Shown here in pieces: positions 37,459 to 45,681 of a stretch of 64,000 bases of DNA. The stretch is taken from assembly GCF_900105145.1 (NCBI RefSeq), contig NZ_LT629752.1, positions 3,229,501-3,293,500 of the forward strand. The letters are read 5' to 3'. This stretch comes from Polaribacter sp. KT25b. GTDB taxonomy: Bacteria; Bacteroidota; Bacteroidia; Flavobacteriales; Flavobacteriaceae. The translations under genes were made by a program, and so were the position numbers. The notes under the pieces are model-generated. The model did not search any database and was not told where the DNA came from. It saw nothing but the letters and a program-made list of their open reading frames with translations. Each line of letters begins with the position of its first letter. Positions within the stretch are counted from its first letter, which is position 1.

Positions 37459-37764
37459 TTATATAAATCTTTCTATGGGTAAAACAATCGCCTTTAAAGG
37501 ATTGTTTGTTTTTAAATTTTTATTGAATTCATCTATCAAAATAAACAAACCATCAATCTTTTCTTTTTCTGTAAAAGAGAAAAACATTGTAGATTCATTA
37601 CCACTTTTTTCTGATGAAAACCAACTAGAAGCCATTAATAATGAAGACACATTTTTATAACCATCAATATCAGAACTACTAAAGTTTTCAATATTTGCTT
37701 TTTTAAAAATGTTTAAAACATCTTTCTGATATTCTTCTACTGCTGTAACTAAAACTAATTTCAT
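37459..37764 (-). CDS. PII/DUF3240-like small protein
   Basis: 101-residue cytoplasmic protein. It starts with the beta strand KLVLVTAVEEYQKDVLNIFKKA and has an alternating strand-helix pattern ending KAIVLPIERFI, consistent with the ferredoxin-like PII/CutA fold. Similar small proteins follow metal RND transporters (DUF3240 type). It lies after the RND pump gene, separated by a 93-nt gap with a hairpin repeat, and precedes the DUF2892 gene by 20 nt. A role as ligand or metal sensor for the pump is inference; no ligand-binding residues can be assigned. Confidence 0.6.
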   Translation of the reverse strand: MKLVLVTAVEEYQKDVLNIFKKANIENFSSSDIDGYKNVSSLLMASSWFSSEKSGNESTMFFSFTEKEKIDGLFILIDEFNKNLKTNNPLKAIVLPIERFI

Positions 37765-37790
37765 ATCATTAAATTTTTAATATCAATTCG

Positions 37791-37851
37791 GGTACAGTCG
37801 AGAATTAATTAAAAAACTCAAAGCTATTGAGAACTCGACTGCACTCGACCT
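37791..37851. repeat. Intergenic hairpin repeat
   Basis: CAGTCGAG (37795-37802) pairs with CTCGACTG (37834-37841), and inside it CTCAA (37817-37821) pairs with TTGAG (37827-37831). The outer right end adds CACTCGACC. It lies between the RND pump and the PII-like gene. The CTCGACTGCACTCGA motif resembles TTCGACTACGCTTAA at 42263-42277, so both may belong to one dispersed family. It could also weaken read-through into the PII-like gene. Confidence 0.6.
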
Positions 37852-37857
37852 GAAAAA

Positions 37858-40800
37858 CTATTTATAATTCTTCTTTTCTATCATATAATAAACAAGAGGC
37901 ACAACCAATAATGTTAATACTGTAGAAACAATGGTTCCTCCCATTAATGATATTGCCAATCCTTGAAAAATTGGATCAAATAAGATTACAAAAGCTCCAA
38001 TTACAACGGTACCTGCAGTTAATAAAATTGGAGTTGTTCTTACAGCTCCTGCTTCAATTGCAGCTTGTTTTAACGGAACACCTTCTTCTAGCCTTAAGTT
38101 GATAAAATCAATCAACAAAACGGAGTTTCGTACCATAATTCCTGCCAAGGCAATCATTCCAATAAACGATGTTGCAGTAAAAAATGCGCCCATAATCCAA
38201 TGTCCTATAATAATTCCTATTAATGATAATGGTATAGCAACCATCATTACAACAGGTGCTTTAAAGTTTTGAAACCATCCAACAATTAAAATATAAATCA
38301 AGATAATTGCGCCTAAAAAAGCGATTCCTAAATCTCTAAAAACTTCTAAAGTAATTTGCCATTCACCATCCCATTTAACGGTGTAATCGTCTTCAAAATC
38401 TGGCTGACCTAAATATATTTCGTTTAATTTATAACCTTCTGGAAGCTCAATTTTATTCAACTCTTTTTCCATTCCTAAAATTGCATATGCAGGACTTTCT
38501 AATTCCCCAGCCATATCTGCCATTACATAAACAACACGTTTTTGGTTTTTTCTATAAATACTTTTTTGAGCAATCGTTTCTTTAATTTCAACCAAATCTG
38601 CAATTGGAACCATATTTCCCATTTTTGATTTTACTTTCAATTGAGAAATATCAGAAATAGTAGATTTTTCTTTTTCATCCAAAGTTAAAACTAAGCCAAT
38701 TTGATTTACTGCATTTTCATCATACAAGTTTGTAATTGCTCTATTAGACAAAGCCATATTCATTGTATATGCAATTTGCTGTGGAGCAACCCCATACAAC
38801 ATGGCTTTTTCTTTATTTATTTCAAATTGATATTCTTTTTGATCAGCTTCAACCATCCAATCAACATCAACTACATCATCTGTATTATTTAAAATATTCT
38901 GAACCTGATTCGCTATTTCAATTTGCTCTTTATAATCTGGTCCATAAACTTCTGCAACAATGGTTGATAAAACTGGAGGTCCTGGTGGCACCTCAACCAA
39001 CTTTACATTTGCATTATATTTTTTAGCAATTTTCTGAATTTCTGGTCTTAACAATTTTGCAATTCCGTGACTTTGAATTTCACGTTCTCCTTTATCAACC
39101 AAATTCACTTGAATATCTGCCATATTGCTTCCACCACGTAAATCGTAATGACGCACTAAACCATTAAAAGTAATTGGCGCAGAAGTACCAATATAGTTTT
39201 GGTAATTTACTACTTCTGGTCTTGTAGATAAATACTGAGCAATTTCTTGTGTAACAACGCCTGTTCTTTCTAAAGTTGTTCCCTCTGGCATATCTATTAC
39301 CACCTGAAACTCGTTTTTATTATCAAAAGGCAACATTTTTACTGCAACAGAATTGGTTACAAATAATCCCATAGTTGCAATTAAAACAAAGAATGTTCCT
39401 CCTAAAAACAACCATCTTTTGGTTGCATTTTCTAATAAAGGTCTCTCAAACTTATTGTATACTCTATAAATAAACGTTTCTTCTAACGGTTTTTCAACTT
39501 TTTCTTCTCCTCCTTTTTTATCTTTTTCTCTTAAGAAAATATATCCTAAATAAGGTGTAATTGTTAATGCTACAAATAAAGATAAAATCATTGCAATTGA
39601 AGCTCCAATTGGCATTGGCGCCATATAAGGCCCCATTAAACCAGACACAAAAGCCATTGGTAAAACAGAAGCAATTACAGTAAATGTTGCTAAAATTGTT
39701 GGGTTACCAACTTCATTAATCGCATATAAAGCCGCTTGTTTAAAAGGCAAGCGTTTCATTTTAAAATGCCTGTGCATGTTTTCTGCAATAATAATAGAAT
39801 CATCAACTACAATACCTGTAACAAAAACCAATGCAAAAAGTGTAATTCTGTTTAAAGTATAATCTAACATGTAGTAACTCAACAATGTTAAAGCAAATGT
39901 AATTGGCACAGATAAAAACACTACCAATCCACCACGCCAACCCATAGCTAACATCACTACAAGTGTTACTGCAATGATAGAACCAATAAGGTGTAATAAT
40001 AATTCTGATACTTTATGAGAAGCTGTTTCTCCATAATTTCTTGTTACTTCTACATGAACGTCATCTGGTATTAAAGTAGTTCTTAAATGAGCTACTTTAT
40101 CTAAAACTACTTCTGCAATTTTCATTGCATCTGCTCCTTTTCTTTTAGCAACAGAAATCGTTACTGCAGGATATTCAGATTTATAAGTTTGAGCTTTATC
40201 ACTTGCTTGACCAAAACCTAAAGACACATAGTTTTGTGGAATTTCTGGTCCGTCAACAATAGTTGCAATCTGTTTTAAATAAATTGGCAAATTCTGCTGC
40301 ACACCAACAACTAAGTTTTCTACATCTGTAACAGAAGCTAAAAATTTACCCGTATTTACTAAAAATTCGGTATCATTTTTATCAAAACTACCAGAACTTA
40401 ATTGTGTATTATTGGCTTTTATCATTTCGGAAACAGATAAGAAATCTAATCCACTAGCAGCCAATTTATCTTTATCTAAAACAACTCTTAACTGACGATT
40501 TCTTCCTCCAATTTTATGTGTAATAGAAACATCATTTACTTTCTTAATTTCTGTTTCTAACTCTTGCGCCATTTGGCTAATTTGATAATCACTGTAGTTT
40601 TCACTCCACAACGTTAAACCTAACATTGGCACATCATCAATAGCACGTGTTTTAACTAACGGAAACGTAACACCTTGCGGCATTTGATCCATATGTTTGT
40701 TAATTTCATTATACAGTTTTACAAACGAACGCTCAATATCTTCGCCCACATAAAACTGCACAATTACCATTGCTTTTTCGTTCATAGCAGTGGCATACAC

Positions 40801-41052
40801 ATACTCTACACCTTTAATATTAGAAATTAATTTCTCTAAAGGTTTTACAACTCTATTTTCTACTTCTGTAGGACTTGCTCCTGGATATCCCACAAAAATA
40901 TCTGCCATTGGCACATCAATTTGTGGCTCTTCTTCTCTCGGAATTAAAAACGAGCTGTACACACCAACAACCATAAAAACGATCATTAGCAAGACTGTAA
41001 GTTTAGATCCTATAAAGACTTTTGCAATTTTACCAGCTAAACCTTCTTTCAT
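37858..41052 (-). CDS. RND efflux pump permease (AcrB-like)
   Basis: 1064-residue inner-membrane proton-driven exporter, standard for the superfamily with twelve membrane segments and two large periplasmic loops (about 35-330 and 565-865). FVGYPGASPTEVENRV near the start and the proton-relay aspartate pair in FVTGIVVDDSIIIAEN (fourth segment) are visible. It is not of the heavy-metal CusA signature class by eye, and the substrate is open. The order tolC-adaptor-pump and the spacing show one operon, with a PII-like and a DUF2892 gene downstream. The promoter carries CRP/FNR-like sites shared with sulfide and peroxide genes, which suggests export linked to redox or sulfur stress. Confidence 0.92.
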   Translation of the reverse strand: MKEGLAGKIAKVFIGSKLTVLLMIVFMVVGVYSSFLIPREEEPQIDVPMADIFVGYPGASPTEVENRVVKPLEKLISNIKGVEYVYATAMNEKAMVIVQFYVGEDIERSFVKLYNEINKHMDQMPQGVTFPLVKTRAIDDVPMLGLTLWSENYSDYQISQMAQELETEIKKVNDVSITHKIGGRNRQLRVVLDKDKLAASGLDFLSVSEMIKANNTQLSSGSFDKNDTEFLVNTGKFLASVTDVENLVVGVQQNLPIYLKQIATIVDGPEIPQNYVSLGFGQASDKAQTYKSEYPAVTISVAKRKGADAMKIAEVVLDKVAHLRTTLIPDDVHVEVTRNYGETASHKVSELLLHLIGSIIAVTLVVMLAMGWRGGLVVFLSVPITFALTLLSYYMLDYTLNRITLFALVFVTGIVVDDSIIIAENMHRHFKMKRLPFKQAALYAINEVGNPTILATFTVIASVLPMAFVSGLMGPYMAPMPIGASIAMILSLFVALTITPYLGYIFLREKDKKGGEEKVEKPLEETFIYRVYNKFERPLLENATKRWLFLGGTFFVLIATMGLFVTNSVAVKMLPFDNKNEFQVVIDMPEGTTLERTGVVTQEIAQYLSTRPEVVNYQNYIGTSAPITFNGLVRHYDLRGGSNMADIQVNLVDKGEREIQSHGIAKLLRPEIQKIAKKYNANVKLVEVPPGPPVLSTIVAEVYGPDYKEQIEIANQVQNILNNTDDVVDVDWMVEADQKEYQFEINKEKAMLYGVAPQQIAYTMNMALSNRAITNLYDENAVNQIGLVLTLDEKEKSTISDISQLKVKSKMGNMVPIADLVEIKETIAQKSIYRKNQKRVVYVMADMAGELESPAYAILGMEKELNKIELPEGYKLNEIYLGQPDFEDDYTVKWDGEWQITLEVFRDLGIAFLGAIILIYILIVGWFQNFKAPVVMMVAIPLSLIGIIIGHWIMGAFFTATSFIGMIALAGIMVRNSVLLIDFINLRLEEGVPLKQAAIEAGAVRTTPILLTAGTVVIGAFVILFDPIFQGLAISLMGGTIVSTVLTLLVVPLVYYMIEKKNYK

Positions 41053-41069
41053 TTTTTTTATTTTTTTGG

Positions 41070-41151
41070 GCGTTTTAACAGGCTATCCATTTCAATCTTT
41101 TTTTGCCATAAATGGCAGCAAAAAAAGGATTTCCATTGCTATCCTTAACGC
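41070..41151. repeat. Intergenic hairpin repeat between adaptor and pump genes
   Basis: Outer ends GCGTT (41070-41074) and AACGC (41147-41151) are inverted, and TATCC occurs on both sides. The core (41094-41131) folds almost fully: AATC, T-run, TGCCAT pairing with ATGGCA, A-run, GATT. It resembles intergenic elements I know as common in Flavobacteriaceae. No coding capacity. It sits within the operon and may modulate pump expression. Confidence 0.6.
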
Positions 41152-41161
41152 GGAATGTTAG

Positions 41162-42241
41162 TTATTGAATTGTAATTTTTGCTCCGTTAAATAATTTTCC
41201 TTCAGCAGAAACTATATAAGATTCATCTGCATTTAAACCAGATAAAACTTCAACTTCATTTCCGTAAGTTCTACCTAAGCGTAACCAACGTAATAGTGCT
41301 GTATTACTTTCACTTACCGTATAAACTCCAGATAATTGTCCGTTTTTAACTACTGCTTTTGTAGGAATTAAAACCAACTCAGATTTCACTTTTCTTTCTA
41401 CAGGAAACTGAACCGTAGAAAACATACCAGATAAAATATGAACATCTGTTTTTTCTAAAGCCACTTTTACTAAATATTGTCCTCCAGTATTTTTAGCAGA
41501 AGAACTTACTTCTGTAACTTTTCCTTTAATCATTTTATCTATAGATTTCACCAAAACATTAACTGCAGCACCTTTTTTAATTTGAGAAATTTCTGTTTCT
41601 GGCACCATTGCAATTACCTCAAAATTATTTGGTGTTTCTAAACTAATTAAAGGCATTCCCGGGTTTGCCATATCTCCAGTTTCAATATTTTTACTTGTAA
41701 TTATTCCGCTAAAAGGCGCAGTAATATTGCTGTATGTAAACTGTGCATTAATCTCATTTTTCATTTGTTTTGCAGATTCTAAACCCGCTTTTGCCATTTG
41801 GTAATTTGCTGTCATATCATCCATTTCTTTTTGAGAAATGCTATTACTTGCCATTAAATTTTTAAAACGATTGTAGTTTTTTTCTGCATTTGTAAAAGCA
41901 GTTTGTGCCTGTACAATTCCTGCATCTACTTGTGCTTTTTTTGCTTGTAAATCTGTATTATTAATAGAAACTAACAACTGACCTTTTTTTACTTTATCGC
42001 CAACATTTACGTGTACTTTGTTTACAAAACCCATCATTCTAGTACTTAAATCAGCACTATTTGTTGCTTGTATTTTTCCGCTTACAGATAAAAACTGATT
42101 GTTATTATTTGTTGTAATTTTATTTACAACAACTTTGATTGCTGGCGAATTATCAACGATTGCTTTTTTATCTTCACTACCACAACTTGTTATAAAAATT
42201 GATAAAGCAATTAGTGTAATTATATTGATATGTTTTTTCAT
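41162..42241 (-). CDS. RND periplasmic adaptor, lipoprotein (HlyD/AcrA family)
   Basis: 359 residues. A lipoprotein signal ends in ITSC with C20 as the lipidation site. The barrel-sandwich halves flank a helical hairpin (about 95-165, coiled coil QMAKAGLESAKQMKNEI), followed by the beta-barrel and membrane-proximal domains. SADLSTRMMGFVNKVHVNVGDKVKKGQLL is the N-terminal lipoyl half. It bridges the RND pump and the TolC channel in the periplasm. It lies 75 nt after tolC and 109 nt before the pump gene; both gaps hold short repeat elements. Confidence 0.92.
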   Translation of the reverse strand: MKKHINIITLIALSIFITSCGSEDKKAIVDNSPAIKVVVNKITTNNNNQFLSVSGKIQATNSADLSTRMMGFVNKVHVNVGDKVKKGQLLVSINNTDLQAKKAQVDAGIVQAQTAFTNAEKNYNRFKNLMASNSISQKEMDDMTANYQMAKAGLESAKQMKNEINAQFTYSNITAPFSGIITSKNIETGDMANPGMPLISLETPNNFEVIAMVPETEISQIKKGAAVNVLVKSIDKMIKGKVTEVSSSAKNTGGQYLVKVALEKTDVHILSGMFSTVQFPVERKVKSELVLIPTKAVVKNGQLSGVYTVSESNTALLRWLRLGRTYGNEVEVLSGLNADESYIVSAEGKLFNGAKITIQ

Positions 42242-42261
42242 TTTATTTATTTTAAATTAGG

Positions 42262-42278
42262 TTTCGACTACGCTTAAC
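42262..42278. repeat. Short dispersed repeat unit
   Basis: TTTCGACTACGCTTAAC in the gap between tolC and the adaptor gene. Similar to CTCGACTGCACTCGA at 37834-37848. Units of this TCGACTrCrCT type are frequent between flavobacterial genes in my experience; here only two copies are seen. Confidence 0.4.
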
Positions 42279-42316
42279 AGACAAGATTCTGTATCTGGTA
42301 GCGCATTCTAGAGGTT

Positions 42317-43627
42317 TTATTGTTTGGTTAAAAATTCTAAATAAGTTTGTGTAAAATTGTATTCGAAAATAGTTTGATAATACTCTAATTGCTTTTGAGA
42401 AAATTGCGTTTCTGCCATTAACAAATCTGATGTTTTTTCTAAACCTTCTTTAAATCTATTTTTTCTAATTCTTAGAGATTCTTCAGATTGTTGCACTGCT
42501 AAACTTGTTAATTCTAATCTGTTTTTAGCATCAATCAATTGTCGTTTTACTTTGTTTAATTCTAAATTACTTTTAGAAACATACTGATTGTATTCTAATT
42601 TTGATTTTTCTAATTCTGCTTTACTTTTTTGGGTTTTTCCAAAACGTTTAGAACCTTGAAAAATGTCCCAACTTAATTGTGCACCAATAATGTAACCATT
42701 GGCATCACCAGAAAAAACTTTGTTATCATACATTTCGTAACTTCCAAAAGCATTTAATCTTGGTAAAAAAGCCATTTTATCAGCTTTATTCATTTGTTCA
42801 TATCCTTTTAAAGCAAGTTCCATTGCTTTGATATCACTTCTATTTTCTGATATTTTTTTATCAGCAACATTTAAACTAACAACAGATAAATTTTCTGTTG
42901 GTTTATAAATAAAATCACTTTTGTCATTCATTAAAAAAGACAAATAATTAGAAGCATTTTGTACATTACTTTTTGCAGTTTGTAGTTGGTTTTTAACTTC
43001 GGTAACGCGTATTTCTACATTTAAAACATCTGCTCTTTGTAAAAAACCTTCTTTATAACTATTATCTGCCATTTTTTTATTGGCATTTGCTGCTTCTAAA
43101 GCTTTTTCTAAAACTTCAACTGCTTTGTATGCTAGTTGTAATTGCATATAAGCCTTATCAACTTCAAAAACCATATAATCTTGGGTTCTTTCTGTTTTTA
43201 AAGACATTGCTTCCATTTTTGATCTGGCTGCTTTTCTTTGATAAAAACCATCTAAATTGATAAGAGGTTGCTGAATTTCTATTTTAGTAGCAAAATTTCT
43301 TGTTGTTGTTGGATCATTTAGTAATGCAGGACTAAAATCGTTTGCAGTTAATATTTCTTGATTTAATTTTGACCCAAAAGCCATTAACGGATTTGTTGTA
43401 GAAATACCTGTATGACTCGCAGTTATGTTTGGCAAAAACACCGCATTTGTTTGACTGTAATCTGCTTTAGCTGCGTTAAATTCTTCTTCAGAAATTTTAA
43501 TACTTGTATTATGCTCTTTTACTTTAGCAAATACATCAGCTTTAGAAATCGGTATAATTTCTTGTGCTTGTAAAAACAATGTACTTGCAAACAAAGAAAT
43601 TATTGTTATGTATAATGTGTTTTTCAT
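42317..43627 (-). CDS. TolC-like outer-membrane channel protein
   Basis: 436 residues. A signal peptide (about 1-21, ending LQAQ) is followed by the duplicated helical-hairpin pattern of outer-membrane efflux proteins, with long coiled-coil stretches near 150-230 and 335-400. It forms the exit duct of the tripartite RND system encoded downstream. First gene of the operon; the promoter has TACTTTTG as the -7 element, a 17-nt leader and a CRP/FNR-like palindrome at the class II activator position. A second distal promoter-site pair lies about 145 nt further upstream. Confidence 0.92.
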   Translation of the reverse strand: MKNTLYITIISLFASTLFLQAQEIIPISKADVFAKVKEHNTSIKISEEEFNAAKADYSQTNAVFLPNITASHTGISTTNPLMAFGSKLNQEILTANDFSPALLNDPTTTRNFATKIEIQQPLINLDGFYQRKAARSKMEAMSLKTERTQDYMVFEVDKAYMQLQLAYKAVEVLEKALEAANANKKMADNSYKEGFLQRADVLNVEIRVTEVKNQLQTAKSNVQNASNYLSFLMNDKSDFIYKPTENLSVVSLNVADKKISENRSDIKAMELALKGYEQMNKADKMAFLPRLNAFGSYEMYDNKVFSGDANGYIIGAQLSWDIFQGSKRFGKTQKSKAELEKSKLEYNQYVSKSNLELNKVKRQLIDAKNRLELTSLAVQQSEESLRIRKNRFKEGLEKTSDLLMAETQFSQKQLEYYQTIFEYNFTQTYLEFLTKQ

Positions 43628-43648
43628 ATAGTTTTCAATTATCTATTG

Positions 43649-43692
43649 CAAAAGTAAGTTTAGAATAAATCTCTATTTGTAACCTTTGTTAC
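43649..43692 (-). promoter_or_regulatory. tolC/RND promoter with CRP/FNR-like operator
   Basis: The -7 element is TACTTTTG on the minus strand (plus 43649-43656). The operator GTAACCTTTGTTAC (43679-43692) is a perfect GTAAC-N4-GTTAC palindrome. Its centre at 43685.5 lies 29.5 bp from the near edge of the -7 element, about -41.5 from the expected start. Confidence 0.7.
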
Positions 43693-43793
43693 TTGGCATC
43701 CTTTTTCCTTTTTTAAAAGACTGTATTTTTAGGCTTATTACCCAAAAATTATAATGTATATATATTTCCAAAATCAAATACTCAATTTGCTTT

Positions 43794-43837
43794 TAAAGAT
43801 ATTTATTAAATAAAGTAGCTACAATGACCTTGGTCAG
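43794..43837 (-). promoter_or_regulatory. Second, distal CRP/FNR-like site and -7 element before tolC
   Basis: ATGAC-CTTG-GTCAG (43824-43837) contains the 12-bp palindrome-like TGACCTTGGTCA. Its centre at 43830.5 is again 29.5 bp from an element TATCTTTA on the minus strand (plus 43794-43801), one mismatch to TAnnTTTG. Transcription from here would give a leader of about 160 nt for tolC. The gap 43628-43942 otherwise holds only the SQR-operon terminator and no gene. Confidence 0.5.
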
Positions 43838-43861
43838 AAGAAAAATTTTAGAGAATAAAAC

Positions 43862-43887
43862 AAAAAAAGAGAGCATTAAGCTCTCTT
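43862..43887 (-). terminator. Terminator of the SQR operon
   Basis: A 7-bp stem AGAGAGC/GCTCTCT (43868-43874 with 43880-43886), loop ATTAA, followed on the minus strand by seven T. It follows the small ORF by about 55 nt, supporting that the ORF is inside the SQR transcript. Confidence 0.85.
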
Positions 43888-43942
43888 CTTTCAAGATATT
43901 AAAACCACTTAACATCTAAACCAACCAAAACTGATAACCACA

Positions 43943-44080
43943 TCAGCTTACTTTTCTAGTTCCTCCATGTCCACCAGCTACAACAATCATTATTTTTATA
44001 CTTAAATAAATGAATTTGAAAAACTGAATGATTGGATTCATCATTTTAAATCTTTGATATTTTGATATTCTTTGTGTCAT
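43943..44080 (-). CDS. Small ORF of 45 residues downstream of SQR
   Basis: ATG at 44080, TGA at 43943. The product is basic, with a hydrophobic stretch (about 17-37, IIQFFKFIYLSIKIMIVVA) that could be one membrane helix, and a C-terminal tail AGGHGGTRKVS. It begins 13 nt after the SQR stop and lies before the operon terminator, so it is transcribed. I know no function; it may be a small membrane partner of SQR or a processed peptide. Not provable from one sequence. Confidence 0.5.
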   Translation of the reverse strand: MTQRISKYQRFKMMNPIIQFFKFIYLSIKIMIVVAGGHGGTRKVS

Positions 44081-44093
44081 AATTTTATATTTT

Positions 44094-45551
44094 TTATTCT
44101 GGAATTAACCACCAAAAAGGGCGCATTTTAGCTTTATAAATAAACGCATAATGTAAAGCTAGTTTTAACCAATGGCCTGCTAAACCAATTTCTCCAAACG
44201 TTTTTCCTAATTTTCTACCCTGAGTATTTGGATATTTTTCATAATCTGGCACAATTGGAAATGTTGTAATGCTAACTCCACTTCCAGAAGTTAAACCATA
44301 ACCAGCAGAAGCAATACATGCTGCTCCCATATTTCCCATAGATCCTTTATGATTCAATGATTCTTTCCCTTTTTTGATAGAATCTATAATGTTATCTGCT
44401 ACTATTTTGGCAGTAATTCCAGAAGGCATTCCTGTTCTTGGTGGAGCAGGAGAAATAGCTGTTCCGTTTTTACTTTTTCTAGGCTTTGAAATTGCATGTG
44501 GAGGAGCAAAAGCTATTCCTGGCGCAAAAATGTTTTTATAATTTGGATTCTGATATGTTTCTGGCCAATCTTTTACAGACCACTCTTCATAAGGTTTTAG
44601 TGTATAATCTGCATCTACAAGCATAAAACCTTTAAAGAGTTTTTCTGTTATGTCTTTTTCATTCTTATCGTAAGCTTTAAACCCATGACCAGAAAATGAA
44701 GGAATTAACATCGCAAAATCAAAAGTTTCTGTTTTGTGTTCTCCATCTAAATTCTCATAATAAGCAACCCCGTCTTCAATCTTATTTACTCCAGCTTCAA
44801 GAATCCATTTTATTCCTCTATCTTCAAAAATCATTTCAATCATTTCATGAGATTTCATTGTTAAACTACCATAACTTAACAACATTCCATCCATTCCAAA
44901 ATCACCTAATTGATACTCATTAGAAATCCAGGTAATTTCTGCCATATCACGCACATTATGTTTGTGTAATTCTTGCTCTACATTTAAAATATACTCAAAA
45001 GCTGCACCTTGACAAGTTGATTTTGAATGACCAGTACCAATTAAAATCTTAGCCTTTTTACCCTTTTTCATTTCTTGGATTAAAGTTTCTAAACCTTGCC
45101 AAGCATGATCTGCATGTGTATATGTACAAACGGAATAAGTTTTGTTTTTTCCGGGAATTAATCCTTCTGTAGCTTCAAAATTTAATTTTGGACCTGTAGC
45201 ATTTATCAAATAATCGTAGGTAACTTTTTCTTGAGTTCCTTTGTTTTCACCAACAACATATTCTGCTAAAACATAAGGTTTTGCTTCATTTTTATCACCT
45301 TCAGGAAAAAAGGAAATTGCTTTTGCTTGTTTATAACCAATACCTTTCTTTTTATATAAAGGCGCTAAAGGAAATAATATTTTTTCTGATTTCATTCTTC
45401 CTATTCCAACCCATATATTTGATGGAATCCATTGATAATTACTATTTGGAGAAACCACAACAACTTCGTGTTTTGCAGACAACTTTCTTCTTAAATGAGA
45501 AGCTGCAACGTGACCAGAAATCCCTGCTCCTAAAATGACAATTTTAGACAT
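44094..45551 (-). CDS. Sulfide:quinone oxidoreductase-like FAD protein
   Basis: 485 residues, two-dinucleotide-binding-domain flavoprotein. The N-terminal FAD motif is VILGAGISGHVAASHLRR. Cysteines in YSVCTYTHAD, GHSKSTCQGAAFEY and GAACIASAGYG are placed as in SQR-type enzymes that use a cysteine pair for sulfide oxidation. The C-terminal amphipathic part, WLKLALHYAFIYKAKMRPFWWLIPE, is suited to membrane association. It would oxidise sulfide and pass electrons to the quinone pool, giving persulfide. A persulfide dioxygenase/rhodanese fusion, OsmC and peroxiredoxin genes lie 10-14 kb away under similar regulatory sites. It is a long SQR-like type; flavocytochrome c-like function is the alternative. 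Confidence 0.82.
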   Translation of the reverse strand: MSKIVILGAGISGHVAASHLRRKLSAKHEVVVVSPNSNYQWIPSNIWVGIGRMKSEKILFPLAPLYKKKGIGYKQAKAISFFPEGDKNEAKPYVLAEYVVGENKGTQEKVTYDYLINATGPKLNFEATEGLIPGKNKTYSVCTYTHADHAWQGLETLIQEMKKGKKAKILIGTGHSKSTCQGAAFEYILNVEQELHKHNVRDMAEITWISNEYQLGDFGMDGMLLSYGSLTMKSHEMIEMIFEDRGIKWILEAGVNKIEDGVAYYENLDGEHKTETFDFAMLIPSFSGHGFKAYDKNEKDITEKLFKGFMLVDADYTLKPYEEWSVKDWPETYQNPNYKNIFAPGIAFAPPHAISKPRKSKNGTAISPAPPRTGMPSGITAKIVADNIIDSIKKGKESLNHKGSMGNMGAACIASAGYGLTSGSGVSITTFPIVPDYEKYPNTQGRKLGKTFGEIGLAGHWLKLALHYAFIYKAKMRPFWWLIPE

Positions 45552-45572
45552 TTTATTTTGATTTTACATTAA

Positions 45573-45616
45573 CAAAATTACTTTAGAAAAGCATAATATA
45601 AAATGACTTAGATCAT
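45573..45616 (-). promoter_or_regulatory. SQR promoter with FNR-like operator
   Basis: The -7 element TAATTTTG on the minus strand (plus 45573-45580) is 21 nt before the ATG. The site ATGAC-TTAG-ATCAT (45603-45616), TGA-N6-TCA core, has its centre at 45609.5, exactly 29.5 bp from the element. Confidence 0.65.
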
Positions 45617-45661
45617 CTTACAATTACTTTGTAAAGATTCTATTTTTAATATAAACTCACA

Positions 45662-45675
45662 GTAACTAATGTTAC
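45662..45675. promoter_or_regulatory. Second CRP/FNR-like palindrome upstream of SQR
   Basis: GTAACTAATGTTAC, a perfect GTAAC-N4-GTTAC palindrome, 59 bp upstream of the proximal SQR site and 6 nt from the end of the ABC permease gene. Only a poor -7-like element (AATCTTTA, minus, plus 45632-45639) lies at the standard distance, so it may act as a distal activator site. Confidence 0.55.
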
Positions 45676-45681
45676 ATAATT

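Noticed and set aside
38701..39026. Plus-strand frames within the RND pump gene
   Set aside because: Shadows of the coding strand with no start-site support; the pump protein is intact through this region.
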